A stretch of 64,000 bases of DNA, taken from assembly GCA_963970005.1 (NCBI GenBank), contig CAXAMN010005413.1, positions 188,967 through 252,966 on the forward strand, given 5' to 3'. The stretch is from Durusdinium trenchii (taxonomy: Eukaryota; Sar; Dinophyceae; Suessiales; Symbiodiniaceae). The notes under the pieces were generated by a model. It was given only the letters and a program-made list of their open reading frames with translations. It made no database searches and was not told where the DNA came from. A program made the position numbers and the translations under genes. How positions within the stretch are numbered: the stretch's first letter is position 1; the number at the start of each line of letters is the position of its first letter. Below, piece after piece: positions 11,167-20,084 of the stretch.

Positions 11167-12019
11167 CTCCCACATGAACAAGACCCCTCTGGAACGACTC
11201 CAACATCATCCAGTTGCACCACCACTTCTCCAGCAAAAGAAGTGGGCAAGGTTGGAACGTCGAGCATCGTCCTTGCTCTTAGCCGCCATCCCCGACGGCC
11301 TGAGAGAAGAAGTTGTATCTTCAAGGTCATTGACCACGCTCGGTATCCTTACCAAGGGCATGACACAATATCAACCCGGTGGCTTGGCCGAGAAATCAGC
11401 CATTCTAGCTGCCTTGGAAAGTCCCCAAGAAGCTCAGAGCATTGCAGGTGGTGTCACCACTCTTCGCCGCTGGCTTCGATGGAAGAGGAGGGCAGAGGAG
11501 CTGGGAGTGTCAATCCCAGATGCCACAATACTTGTAAAAGGCCTGGGAAAGCTCATGAAGAAGTTGAGTGCGACCTATGCCGACTTGAACTTCAGGTTGC
11601 AGTTGACCAGGAATCAACTGATGGTGGACACCGTGCCCAGTCAGGACTCCGTCACCAAGTACTCGCTGCACCTTCTAGCCGAGCTGGAACCATGGGGCAT
11701 CAGGCCAGAAAGAAAGACCTTCCTCAAGAGCCTCCAAAGATCAAGAAGTTGAACAGCATCTAAAGAGGCGAGAAACAAGGAAGAAAAAGAAGCAGAAGCC
11801 AAAGAAAAAGGAAGATGCCGCTTCTATCTCTCAGAGGCGGGATGCCGAAGAGGAAAGACGTGCACCTACTCGCACGATCAAAAAGACGAAAAGAAGAGAT
11901 GCTGGAACTGTGGAAGCCCAGACCACATGTCACCAGCTTGCACTCGTCCCAAGGAAGTCAAAGACCCCTCAAAGCCGAAGATGTCCAAGGTTGAGAAGGG
12001 GAAAGAAGGGAAAGATTAG
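11141..12019 (+). pseudogene. Gag core with CCCH and CCHC zinc fingers
   Basis: The frame opens with the conserved core of dinoflagellate copia Gag (PLERLQHHPVAPPLL, QYQPGGLAEKSAILAALE, LRRWLRWKRRAEELGV). It meets an in-frame TGA at 11750-11752 and then continues in the same frame to TAG at 12017. After the TGA come two metal-binding motifs: C-x8-C-x5-C-x3-H (CRFYLSEAGC, then KTCTYSHD; from 11816) and a retroviral zinc knuckle C-x2-C-x4-H-x4-C (CWNCGSPDHMSPAC; about 11899). Gag packages element RNA, and the knuckle is the usual RNA-binding part. A CCCH finger beside it is unusual among copia elements outside this group. The TGA makes this copy non-functional unless read through. Confidence 0.8.
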
Positions 12020-12061
12020 GTAAAAGAAGAAGAGGAAGGTGGAGGATCAGTCCAGCCCAGT

Positions 12062-12660
12062 GTGAAAGATCTGTTGGAAGAAGCCAATAAGATGCTCAAG
12101 TCGCTGAACTCATCTCCCTCGTCCTCGACCTCGTCTCCGACAGCACAAGAAGGAGACGAAAGACAAGAAGTCATGGAGAGACAAGATGCTCAATTCGTTG
12201 CGTCAAAAGGCCTTCCAGTTGATGAGGTTGAAAAAGGGAGAAAGGGCTGGCTTGCTGGACAGTGGAGCCATCCATCCACTTCGCCCAATCAAAAGGGGCG
12301 AAAAGAAAGACCTGTATGAGAAGGTTCAAGTGGCCCTAGCAGATGGCCAGACAACCTGGCTCCCGATCACTCCAGGGGGAGTCATGCTCTCAGAAGACCA
12401 AGATATCGAGCCGATCATCCCCATGGGACTCTTGACGAAGCAGCTCAACATAGCTCAACTGTCAGGTCACATGGACCAGAGGGAAATTGGAGGTTGTACA
12501 CCCCACCCATGGACTTCTTCCAGTACAAGACTGTGACGGCTGCCCACAGGTCCCGAAGAAGTTGGCCCTCCAATTGATCGATGAGTTGGAGCAGGTAAAA
12601 AAGGGAAGTTGAGAAGATTGAGAGGTTCAAGGAAGTTGAGAAGTTTGAAGAAGAAGTTAA
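12062..12660 (+). CDS. Aspartic protease region, copia copy 1
   Basis: The start is a Ser-rich linker (SLNSSPSSSTSSP). The frame from 12186 carries GLLDSGAIHPLRP, the D-S-G active site of a retropepsin, then DGQTTWLPITPGG and PIIPMGLLTKQL. This matches the protease domain that releases Gag and Pol products. The overlap of two frames near 12186-12319, and another shift after 12500, mean the domain is broken in this copy. Confidence 0.75.
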
Positions 12661-12664
12661 GTGG

Positions 12665-13426
12665 ATGAAAGATCTGGTTGCATCTCACCCTGTGCTATCA
12701 TCTCTCCCAGAGGAGATCAAGCAGGAGCTTGTTGTGCAGCCAGGAGAAGGGAGTCAACTTCCGGCCAACCGAAGGAAGCGGAAGAAGATGAAGAAACATG
12801 GATTTGTCATCCACCTGTACTCCGGTCCAGATGAAGGTTTCACTCTTGGACGCGCATGGCAACAGATCGGGGGAAGAGAAGCCGATCTCTTGGAAGTCGA
12901 CCTGAACAGAGGTCAAGATCACGATATGCTGAAGCCCGGAGGAGTCTATGGAGCACTGTTGGCAGCAGTGCTGACAGGCCAAGCCAAGGGCCTGGTCGGA
13001 GGACCCAATTGCCGCACAAGATCAGTCCCTGGTGTTGAACCCCCCAGACCAATCCGGCGATGGGACGGTGAAGAGTTCGGCATTCAAGATGCCACGGAGG
13101 AGGAAAAGAAAAAGTTGTGGGAGGATGATGTTCTGATGTGGAGGATGATTTTCTTGGGCATCGTCGGAACCTACCTCCGACAAGCTCGCAAGGAGCCAGA
13201 TCCCTTCATCTTCAGCTTGGAGCAACCCGCATCGCCCAAGGAGTACAAACCTGAAGTTGTGTCACTATGGGACACCACACAATGGGCAAGCCTAAAAGAA
13301 AGAACTTGGATGGAAGGAAACAACCTTCTCCCAGCGACCACTTGGAGGAGCAGCCACAAAGCCCACTACCTTCGGGGGAAACCTGGAACTGCCCCCCGAG
13401 GACTTTGCATTGAAGTCTTTGGATGA
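12665..13426 (+). CDS. Methyltransferase-like domain between protease and integrase
   Basis: A 253-codon frame with no counterpart in classical copia. It begins with a Lys/Arg-rich stretch, then HGFVIHLYSGPDEGFTLGRA (residues 45-64), LLEVDL (75-80), LVGGPNCRTRSV (110-121) and FIFSLEQPASPKEY (181-194). The order and spacing resemble a C5-cytosine methyltransferase fold: SAM-binding motif I, acidic motif II, motif IV with a Cys (GPNC for GPPC, C116) and motif VI with a Glu (EQP for ENV/ENP, E186). The family is widespread in dinoflagellate copia elements. Activity is not established, and the assignment rests on motif resemblance only. Confidence 0.55.
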   Translation: MKDLVASHPVLSSLPEEIKQELVVQPGEGSQLPANRRKRKKMKKHGFVIHLYSGPDEGFTLGRAWQQIGGREADLLEVDLNRGQDHDMLKPGGVYGALLAAVLTGQAKGLVGGPNCRTRSVPGVEPPRPIRRWDGEEFGIQDATEEEKKKLWEDDVLMWRMIFLGIVGTYLRQARKEPDPFIFSLEQPASPKEYKPEVVSLWDTTQWASLKERTWMEGNNLLPATTWRSSHKAHYLRGKPGTAPRGLCIEVFG

Positions 13427-14560
13427 CCGTCGAGTGGAGCATTCGTGGCAACTTGCAAGGTGGCCGCCTGGACTCATGAATATGGTGGCACGAGCCCTTC
13501 TTTACCAAGTCTTCCATCAAGGACCAAAGACAAAGGCCCTATCATGGGAAGAGCACTTGGCATTCGGCCACACACCATCACGAAGAGACTGCAAAACATG
13601 TCAGGAGAACATGCAGCAGATTGCAGCAGTGTAATCCACACAGAAGAGTTCCAAACCTAGTAGCAGGCGTTCTGTCACTGGACACAGCTGGACCATTGAC
13701 TCCCGCTTTTGACCAAGGTGGCCATATGTCCAGGTATTTTTTGGCTGGAGCGTTCACTTGGGCCATTCCAAAGGACTCCAAAAGGTCTGGGGAAGAAAAG
13801 GAAGAAAAAGAAGAAGAAGGACTGGAAGAAGAATATCCCCAGATTGAAGCAGAAAAGAACGAAGGAGAAGTTGAACCAGAAGAAAAACGAAAGAGAAGAT
13901 GAGATTGAAGGTGAAGAGGAAAAGCAAGAAGCCCAGAAGGAGACCATCTCCGATGCAGAAGAAAGAGAGGGAAGGCCGTTGGAATACAACGGAGAAGATC
14001 TGGTCCCATGGGGAGTTGGCGACCCTCCTAAGGAGGCAAGTTCCGAGCCTCCTGATGACTTTGAGATCAAGACCTTCCACCTCGCTCTGCCGATGCTTTC
14101 GAAGAAATCATTAGAGGTCACCAAAACGGCCATGGAAATGGTTCTCCGACTGAGGATGGATGGGTACACCGTAAACCACATCCATGCAGATCAAGGCCAC
14201 GAGTTCGCAGGCAATTTTGCAGCTTGGTGCAGAAAGAGGGGAATCCTGTTGACCAAAACAGCAGGAGACGAACCCCAGTCAAACGGCAGAGCTGAAGCCA
14301 CGGTCAAAAAGACCAAGACGATGATCCGAAAAGCCCTTCACCACGGAGGAAAAGATGCAAAGTGGTGGCCCTGGGCAGCGAGATATGTCAATGAGGTCTT
14401 GCGATGCCATCGAATCTACGAGACTCCCAGCTTTCCAACGTTTATGGAAAGTGTCATGGTCAGGAAAAGAAGATGGCAGAAGGAAGATCTTGGCCCCACA
14501 GTGGAAGAGGTGAAGTACCTTGCTCCATCGGTGGAAAACCACGGGCACTGGATCGTCAAA
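13410..14560 (+). pseudogene. Integrase, copia copy 1, with acidic insertion
   Basis: The frame at 13410-13634 has the HHCC zinc-binding domain (EEHLAFGHTPSRRDCKTC). The frame at 13621-13902 has the first catalytic Asp (VLSLDTAGPL). The frame from 13709 has the second Asp (HIHADQGHEF) and the catalytic Glu (SNGRAEATVK), giving D-x34-E. The three pieces lie in three frames. Between the first and second Asp lies a Glu/Lys-rich stretch of roughly 100 residues (about 13790-14060), which interrupts the RNase H-like core. Integrase inserts element cDNA into chromosomes. The C-terminal end contains VRKRRWQKEDLGP and grades into the linker before RT. Confidence 0.85.
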
Positions 14561-15220
14561 GAAGGTGAAGCGCCTCGTCTAACCAGGTGCATTATGAAGA
14601 AGTTGGACGAGAAGCCATCAGAAGCTTATCGGATAGCCCTAGAACGAGATCTTCTCGATGGACTGACCTTGAGACGAAGGTTGAGGCAGAAAACCACCAT
14701 CAAGGTGATTCAAGGGCTATGGAAGCAAGAAGAAGAAGATCAAAAGAAGAAAGAAAGGGCCAAGGTCAAAAGGTTGTTGGAGGACGAAATGATGAAGATT
14801 CCCGAAGACGACCCAGAATTGGCCGTGTGCTCAATCCTCCTCGTTGGCCGGATGAAGAAGTTCATCGAGGAAGGAGTGAATGAAGAAGAGGAGGAGATTC
14901 TCCAAACAAAGATAATTTCACCAAAAGAGGTGGCACGAGAATGGCTCAAATGGAAGCCATCGGCCGAAGATGAAGTCAACAGCCTGCTGGTTGAAAAGAA
15001 TGCTATGGTCCCGCTTACTGCTGACCAGGTCCGTGACTTCATCGACCAGGCGAAAAAGCGAGGACTGGAGGTTGAACTGATCCCTTCCAAACTGGTATTT
15101 GCCAAGAAACCAGGAAAAAAGGGAGGAAAAAGAAAGGTTCGATGGGTCATCTGTGGAAACTTCGAAACCAAGCAGCCGGATGAATCCAACTACTCCGGCG
15201 GTCGGCATTCAGAATCATGA
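13709..15220 (+). CDS. Longest Pol frame: integrase core to RT start
   Basis: A 503-codon frame holding the second half of the integrase core, a charged linker and the N-terminal fingers of reverse transcriptase (AREWLKWKPSAEDEVNSLL, KLVFAKKPGKKGGKRKVRWV and NYSGG). It stops at 15218, just where the conserved RT palm should begin; the palm resumes in another frame. The fused integrase-RT organisation is the copia order. Confidence 0.8.
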   Translation: MTKVAICPGIFWLERSLGPFQRTPKGLGKKRKKKKKKDWKKNIPRLKQKRTKEKLNQKKNEREDEIEGEEEKQEAQKETISDAEEREGRPLEYNGEDLVPWGVGDPPKEASSEPPDDFEIKTFHLALPMLSKKSLEVTKTAMEMVLRLRMDGYTVNHIHADQGHEFAGNFAAWCRKRGILLTKTAGDEPQSNGRAEATVKKTKTMIRKALHHGGKDAKWWPWAARYVNEVLRCHRIYETPSFPTFMESVMVRKRRWQKEDLGPTVEEVKYLAPSVENHGHWIVKEGEAPRLTRCIMKKLDEKPSEAYRIALERDLLDGLTLRRRLRQKTTIKVIQGLWKQEEEDQKKKERAKVKRLLEDEMMKIPEDDPELAVCSILLVGRMKKFIEEGVNEEEEEILQTKIISPKEVAREWLKWKPSAEDEVNSLLVEKNAMVPLTADQVRDFIDQAKKRGLEVELIPSKLVFAKKPGKKGGKRKVRWVICGNFETKQPDESNYSGGRHSES

Positions 15221-16243
15221 CTGGCAGCACGCTTTCAATGGGAAGGATCCAGTTTGGATGTCAAAACTGCCTTCCTGAATGCTGAGATGAACTTCCGGGA
15301 GGATGAACACCTCATGTTGGTCTTGCTGCCCACCTTCTTCGTTGAGAGAGGATTCATGCAGCGTGACACCTACTAACTACCTACCTCAAAAGGCAGTCTA
15401 TGGACTCAGGAGATCACCGCGATGAAGCCCTGAGGAACTTCGAGATCGAAGCAGACTGCCAAGAAGAAGGAGGTGAAATGAAGAAAGAAAGATTTCGCCT
15501 CACGGCGTTGGACTCAGAACCCAACCTATGGCGAGTGGTGAAAGAAGATGATGAAGGTGTGGGGACTGGTCATGACCTACGTGGATGATCTGTTCATCAC
15601 AGCCCCAATGGCCATCCGAAAGGCCATACAAGAGAAGATCCAAGAGAAGTGGTCGACATCTTCACCACAAGAAGTCACAGAAGTTCCCATCAAGTTCTTG
15701 GGAATGGAGGTGTCACGTGAGTGGGAAGAAGAACATGGCCGCTATGCCTGGTTGATCTCTCAGGCATCCTATGTGGAAGACCTCCTAGGAAGTGAAGAAG
15801 AGAAGATCAATCCACGCAAGATCCCGATCACCAAGGATCAAGCGAACATGGAAGCTGATGAAGATCCGCCCTCTCAAGCGGATGTCAGATCAGCCCAGAA
15901 AGTCGTGGGAGAATTGTTGTGGCTAGTCACAAGGACTAGACCAGACATGATGTATGCAGTGGCTCGAATGGGGTCCAATGTCTTGAAGAAACCCCGTGCA
16001 GTCTTGGAAGCTGGAAGACAGGCCAAGGGATACCTCATGAACACGAAGGACCTCGGCCTGAAGTACCAGGTTCCAGAAGACCAGGATTTGGTGATCAACG
16101 TCTACACGGACGCATCATACGCACCAAATGCCGAGGAGTCTCACGGGTGTTGCCTGGTGATGTTGGGAGGACATCCCATCTTCTGGCGCTCCGGCAAGAT
16201 GAGCACCATGACCCTTTCGATTCGACCGCAGAGGCCGAACTGA
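15221..16243 (+). pseudogene. Reverse transcriptase palm and connection
   Basis: The first catalytic Asp lies in SLDVKTAFLNAEM (about 15247-15290), a short frame not continuous with either neighbour. The frame from 15548 carries the YVDD box (VMTYVDDLFITAP), then IKFLGMEVSREW and KVVGELLWLVTRTRPDMMYA, and enters RNase H at VINVYTDASYAP. A TAA at 15375 and shifts near 15220, 15400-15550 and 16200 break it. The enzyme copies element RNA into cDNA. Confidence 0.85.
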
Positions 16244-16545
16244 ATGAAGTGGTGGAAGGCATGACTGCCGGAGAGTCGGTGGCAGTGATCATCGACGAGC
16301 TGTGCGGAAGAGTCGCTCGCATGTCCTGGACTGACAGCCAATCGGGCCTTGCAATCCTGACTTCGGAAGGAGGAAATTGGAGGACGAGACATCTCAGATT
16401 GCGAGCTGCATTCGCAAGACAGCTCATCCAAGAGGGAGAATGGGCCATTCCTCACACACCAGGTGTGAACATGCTGGCAGACATTGGCACCAAGGCTTTG
16501 ACCTCCCCACGGATGGAAGATCTAAAGTCAAAGATTCAAAGATGA
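16147..16545 (+). CDS. RNase H C-terminal part, copia copy 1
   Basis: Continues RNase H after a frameshift at about 16200. It holds a catalytic Glu (AEAELNEVVEGM), an Asp (SWTDSQSGLAI) and the usual copia ending (VNMLADIGTKALTSPRM). The first catalytic Asp is in the preceding frame (VYTDASYAP, about 16105). RNase H degrades the RNA strand of the RNA-DNA hybrid. Confidence 0.8.
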   Translation: MLPGDVGRTSHLLALRQDEHHDPFDSTAEAELNEVVEGMTAGESVAVIIDELCGRVARMSWTDSQSGLAILTSEGGNWRTRHLRLRAAFARQLIQEGEWAIPHTPGVNMLADIGTKALTSPRMEDLKSKIQR

Positions 16546-17659
16546 TGATGTCAGCACCCAGAAAGAATGAAGAAAGGAAAGAAGAGAAAAAAGGAGAGAC
16601 AAAAAATGAAGACCAAAAGGAAAGAAAAAATGAGGAGGACCTGGCGACGAGAGAAAAAGCTGCTACCGTGCTACTCATGCTGGTCATTGCAGCCTCCCTC
16701 ACCATGTCTCAAGCGCAGGGAGAAAATGATGAAAATCAAGGCCCAGGATGGTCCTTCGAAGCTATGATGATGATGTATACCATGGACCATAGCCGTCATT
16801 GCCCTCACTTCGGTGTTCTGGTGGCTGGTGAAGGAAGGAGTACCATGCCCGAGGTGCCCTTCTCGAAGAAGAAGCGAAAGATCCACAGGCATGGGAAGTC
16901 TTCCCACCGCCCCAGGATCACCAGGAAAAGTCAAAGGACTCAGGTTGAGAGAAGAAGGAAGAAGTGAAGAAGGTCCAAGGACACCAAACGTCCAAAGGAC
17001 TCAAAGTGAAGAAGGACCAAGAACACCATATGTCCCAAGACCTCAGGGACTTCCAGAAGAAATCCCATTGACACCACCAATTGTAGACTTCGCTCAACTG
17101 CCAAAGGCTGGTGGTTACCAAATGGTGATGATCAATGGATGGCCAGTTCAAGGGCCACTGGATTGGGGTCAGCCTCCGAGTTGGAGCATCCCACCAATGC
17201 CAGCCAGAGAATGGCTATCAACGCCAAAAAGAAAAGAAGAAGAAGAGGGGACACACCCTCAAGCTTCCAGTTCGACACAACTGGAAGGAGTTCAACCAAA
17301 AGAAAAGTCCAAGGCGGCGCCACCAACCCAGGCGCCAAAGGCTGAACCTAGGCCAGCACCCAAGCAGGGTGGTCCAGCACCGGTGAACTACGAAGACCAA
17401 GATCCACCGGTGTACACGACGAGATGTGGCAAAGCATTGAGATGTGGCACGAGGAGATGCTCACCGACCTGTGACTACCTCATCAAGCCAAGAAGGAAGC
17501 ACAGCGATCTGGTGCAGCACATGCACACGGACGACGGGCAGGTCCACCCGACGCAACATCTGGACCAACTGCTGGGGTGGAGTGATCCACAACAACAGAG
17601 AGTGCGTGAACTTGCGCACGGACATGCTGAAGTACACACCGTGCAAGGTTGAAAGATGA
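16546..17659 (+). CDS. Post-RNase H module: two hydrophobic helices and Cys motif
   Basis: After RNase H comes a Lys/Glu-rich linker and a hydrophobic helix (AATVLLMLVIAASLTMSQA, about 16659-16716). An acidic spacer follows, then a second hydrophobic segment (IAVIALTSVFWWLV, about 16786-16827) and EGVPCPRCPSRR in the 16813 frame. A long Pro-rich tail ends in VYTTRCGKALRCGTRRC (about 17411-17460). The stop lies a few bases inside the right LTR. Classical copia ends with RNase H, so this is an added module. The second copia element in this window has the same layout. Confidence 0.6.
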
Positions 17660-17813
17660 CACACACAACACGAGAAGCGTCGCATTTCGATGTGCATTCA
17701 GGTTCACTGACATACCTAAGGCAACAGCTGCCTTTTTCGCTCAAGTGCCAGAAACGTGGCGGCGGATCGTTCGTGATCGATCGTACGCGCCATTGTTCTT
17801 GGTGCTTTCACCA
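17645..17813 (+). repeat. 3' LTR of copia copy 1
   Basis: Matches the left LTR over its length, with substitutions in the CACACACAACACG and GAAGCG stretches, GTACGC for GTACGA, and loss of one GGT unit. It ends in CACCA. The stretch before it is not a clear polypurine tract. Confidence 0.9.
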
Positions 17814-19893
17814 TTATCCTACCATAAACTCTTACAGTAAAATAACCACCATGGGCCGTTAGAATCCAAACAAGGCGTTAACAGTCATGGCCCCAGATCC
17901 AAGATGGCCCAAGTATTCCCAGGCGAGCCACTGTGCGTCATCGGTACACCCTTGAATTGTGGCTCTGGACAGCAGGTTCTTGAATCATCTTGAACCCGAA
18001 GAGCTCCCACAACATGAGCCGCTTTTTGCATTTAGGATTTCTTTGGTGGGAGAATGACGGGGCAAAAGAAAGCGGAAGTTGATCCCTTGGCTGGGAAGAG
18101 GCAACTTGCCAAAAGTCCCACTGTTTCGACAAGCCAAAGAAGGCTGCACCGCTTGTGCCAACTACGCCCAAATGCCTCGCCTCTCTTCAGTAATCATGCC
18201 TCAAAAGATGTGATTTAGAAAGGCTCCGGCAGGTTGACGGAAACACAATGCGAAACATCTGTGAGTGGAGTGCTCTTTAGATCTCTCCCATTCACACTGC
18301 CACCATGCAGGATCAACTCAAGTTTCTGACACTGGATGGTCTTTGTCAAAGGTCCCAAAACTGATTAAGTTATATAATGCAACCGGTAGAAACACAAATG
18401 TTTGCTGGAGGCTGGAGGCATTTTTCAATGAAACGATGCCGTTTGGTTTGCGCCGGCTACCGCGTGGTCACAGCCAAAATAAAGGCCGTCTTTGGGGAAA
18501 GACCGCTGTAACGACTTTGTTATATGAAGACGAGAGTGACGAGAGCAAATACTTAGCCACAGTATACCGTATCGAAGATCCAGGTATTAGCTTCCCGGAA
18601 TTTCCCAGGGTCTGATGGCACTCTTCCGTCAGTTCACTCATTCCATTCCGTAACTGATCCTGGAGTTCCAAACACGCCAAAGGTATGGATCGGCACGTCT
18701 GCTGAATTTTCTTTCCCCATATTTACCCATCTCACCCAACGGCCGACACCGGTAACCCAGGGCGCACAGCAGCCTCCACATCGGTTTCCCAGGTTCCTTC
18801 CACATCTTCCCACCTTCGTTTCGTCTGAATAAACACTGTGTGACCCACTGAGGACACCTCAGGATCTTGACACTGTGTGACCCTGTGAACCCAAAAAAAT
18901 ACGTGCTTTCTACGGCGTGCGAGTCATGTGACACCTCATGAGACAAGCTGCCACTTTCTTCTCGATCCATGACATTGAAAATGCCTTCCTGAGGCGCGAA
19001 GCGAGCTAGCGTGCTAGCGAGCTCGGGCCCGAAGTCAGCATGGGCCAATGGGTCCACAGCCATCAACCAATCAAAACGACTCCTGAACCACTCCGTGTAA
19101 TGGACAACGGTGACGCCTGTACTTTGAGTGGTTTCCGCAGTTGTCCGCATATAGAGCCCATCTTGAGCGACAGTCGTACAATCATCACAGCAAAACACTC
19201 AGCTCTTGCAGTTTTCGCCTTGACACAATTCCACTCCCAAAGTTTTATGGATACACTTCTAGCATGGGCAACCACCAACCTGGTCCGAGGGGCTAGTCGA
19301 GCAATCAGTTTATTTCGGATGGCGATCTTGTCAGCGACCAGCTGCCTGGCAGATTCGCTTCTTTTCATGGTGACGCCAGGAAAAATGAATGAATAGTATT
19401 TGCGAACATCGATGCTGCAAAAAGGAACAATGCCGCCAAGCTTCTCAGCATCGTTTTGAGCTGCTTCCAACGTGTCTTTCCTGGGCTGTCAAGCACTAAT
19501 TTACCGGTCGCACTTCCATATGTCTAAGCGGGCCTTGATTCAAAATTACGTGTTGATGACTGGCTCCCGCTCCTGGCACTCGTAGCCATTTCTATATAAC
19601 AATCTGCTATTCCTCCATCTTTGCAAACAAGCACTTCTTAATCTGCACTGTCTGTGGCTGTAAGTGCGGGGGAACGGGGCAACACTCCAACATGGTTCAA
19701 CTACACATATCTGCTCCAAGATGCTCCAAGGCCTGGTGAATAGCAAACGTTGAACAACACGGGTGACTGAAGGAGAGCACGGGAGGAGCACACAAACATA
19801 ACATGCACTTCCGAAGACTAATGTGGACCCTGAGAATGGGACCCGGAAAGGCTGTTGTCCTCTACAAGCCAGTGGTTTTTAGGGTGCAGGCTA
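17814..19893. other. Unassigned stretch with two minus-strand frames
   Basis: Two overlapping minus-strand frames (18638-19198, 186 codons; 19063-19470, 135 codons) are longer than chance neighbours, but they start at non-ATG codons and show no motif I recognise (for example ARQLVADKIAIRNKLIARLA). They could be exons of a host gene that the LINE insertion neighbours. No repeat or RNA gene seen. Confidence 0.3.
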
Positions 19894-19911
19894 GTTTTCC
19901 GCGGGGTAATC
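19894..19911. repeat. Target-site duplication of the LINE, 3' side
   Basis: TTTTCCGCGGGGTAATCA, identical over 18 bp to 30630-30647. The two copies flank the minus-strand LINE exactly. A duplication of this length is typical of non-LTR retrotransposition. Confidence 0.9.
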
Positions 19912-20084
19912 ACTCTCACTTGCGCTCGCTGCGCGCCCACAGCACCCTCGCGGTGAGCAGTCCGCAGCAGTCCGTGGCGCCGTAGCGCAGGTTTCAGGTC
20001 TCCACTCTACGTAGTGGTCTCGCCAGGTCGTTAACGGTTCGAACCCTACGCCTACCACAAAACTCAGTCAAAGCAAGACGAACA

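Larger units (their letters stand above)
9570..17813 (+). mobile_element. Ty1/copia-like LTR retrotransposon, copy 1
   Basis: An 8.2-kb element bounded by direct repeats of about 170 bp (9570-9741 and 17645-17813). Between them, in copia order, lie Gag, aspartic protease, an extra methyltransferase-like domain, integrase, reverse transcriptase and RNase H, then a module with two hydrophobic helices. A primer-binding site follows the left LTR directly. The internal region is split over all three frames by at least seven shifts or stops, so this copy cannot make a full polyprotein as assembled. The LTRs differ by four substitutions and one 3-nt indel. I find no clear target-site duplication. 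The integrase-before-RT order and the GGLAEK-type Gag place it in the copia-like group expanded in dinoflagellates. Confidence 0.92.

Noticed and set aside
13675..14181. 168-codon minus-strand hydrophobic frame rich in Phe and Ser
   Set aside because: Antisense of the acidic integrase insertion (GAA/GAG codons read as TTC/CTC).
9565..17818. Target-site duplication around copia copy 1
   Set aside because: The bases next to the LTRs (AAGGT on the left, TTATC on the right) do not match under any tested boundary.
19912..19930. Poly(A) tail at the LINE 3' end
   Set aside because: The minus strand ends GCAAGTGAGAG before the TSD. There is no A tract.
20025..20065. GGTTCGAACCC resembling a tRNA B box, preceded by a TAGCGCAGG A-box-like string
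   Set aside because: The would-be T stem pairs at only two positions and no acceptor stem can be formed. It lies in the LINE 3' UTR.
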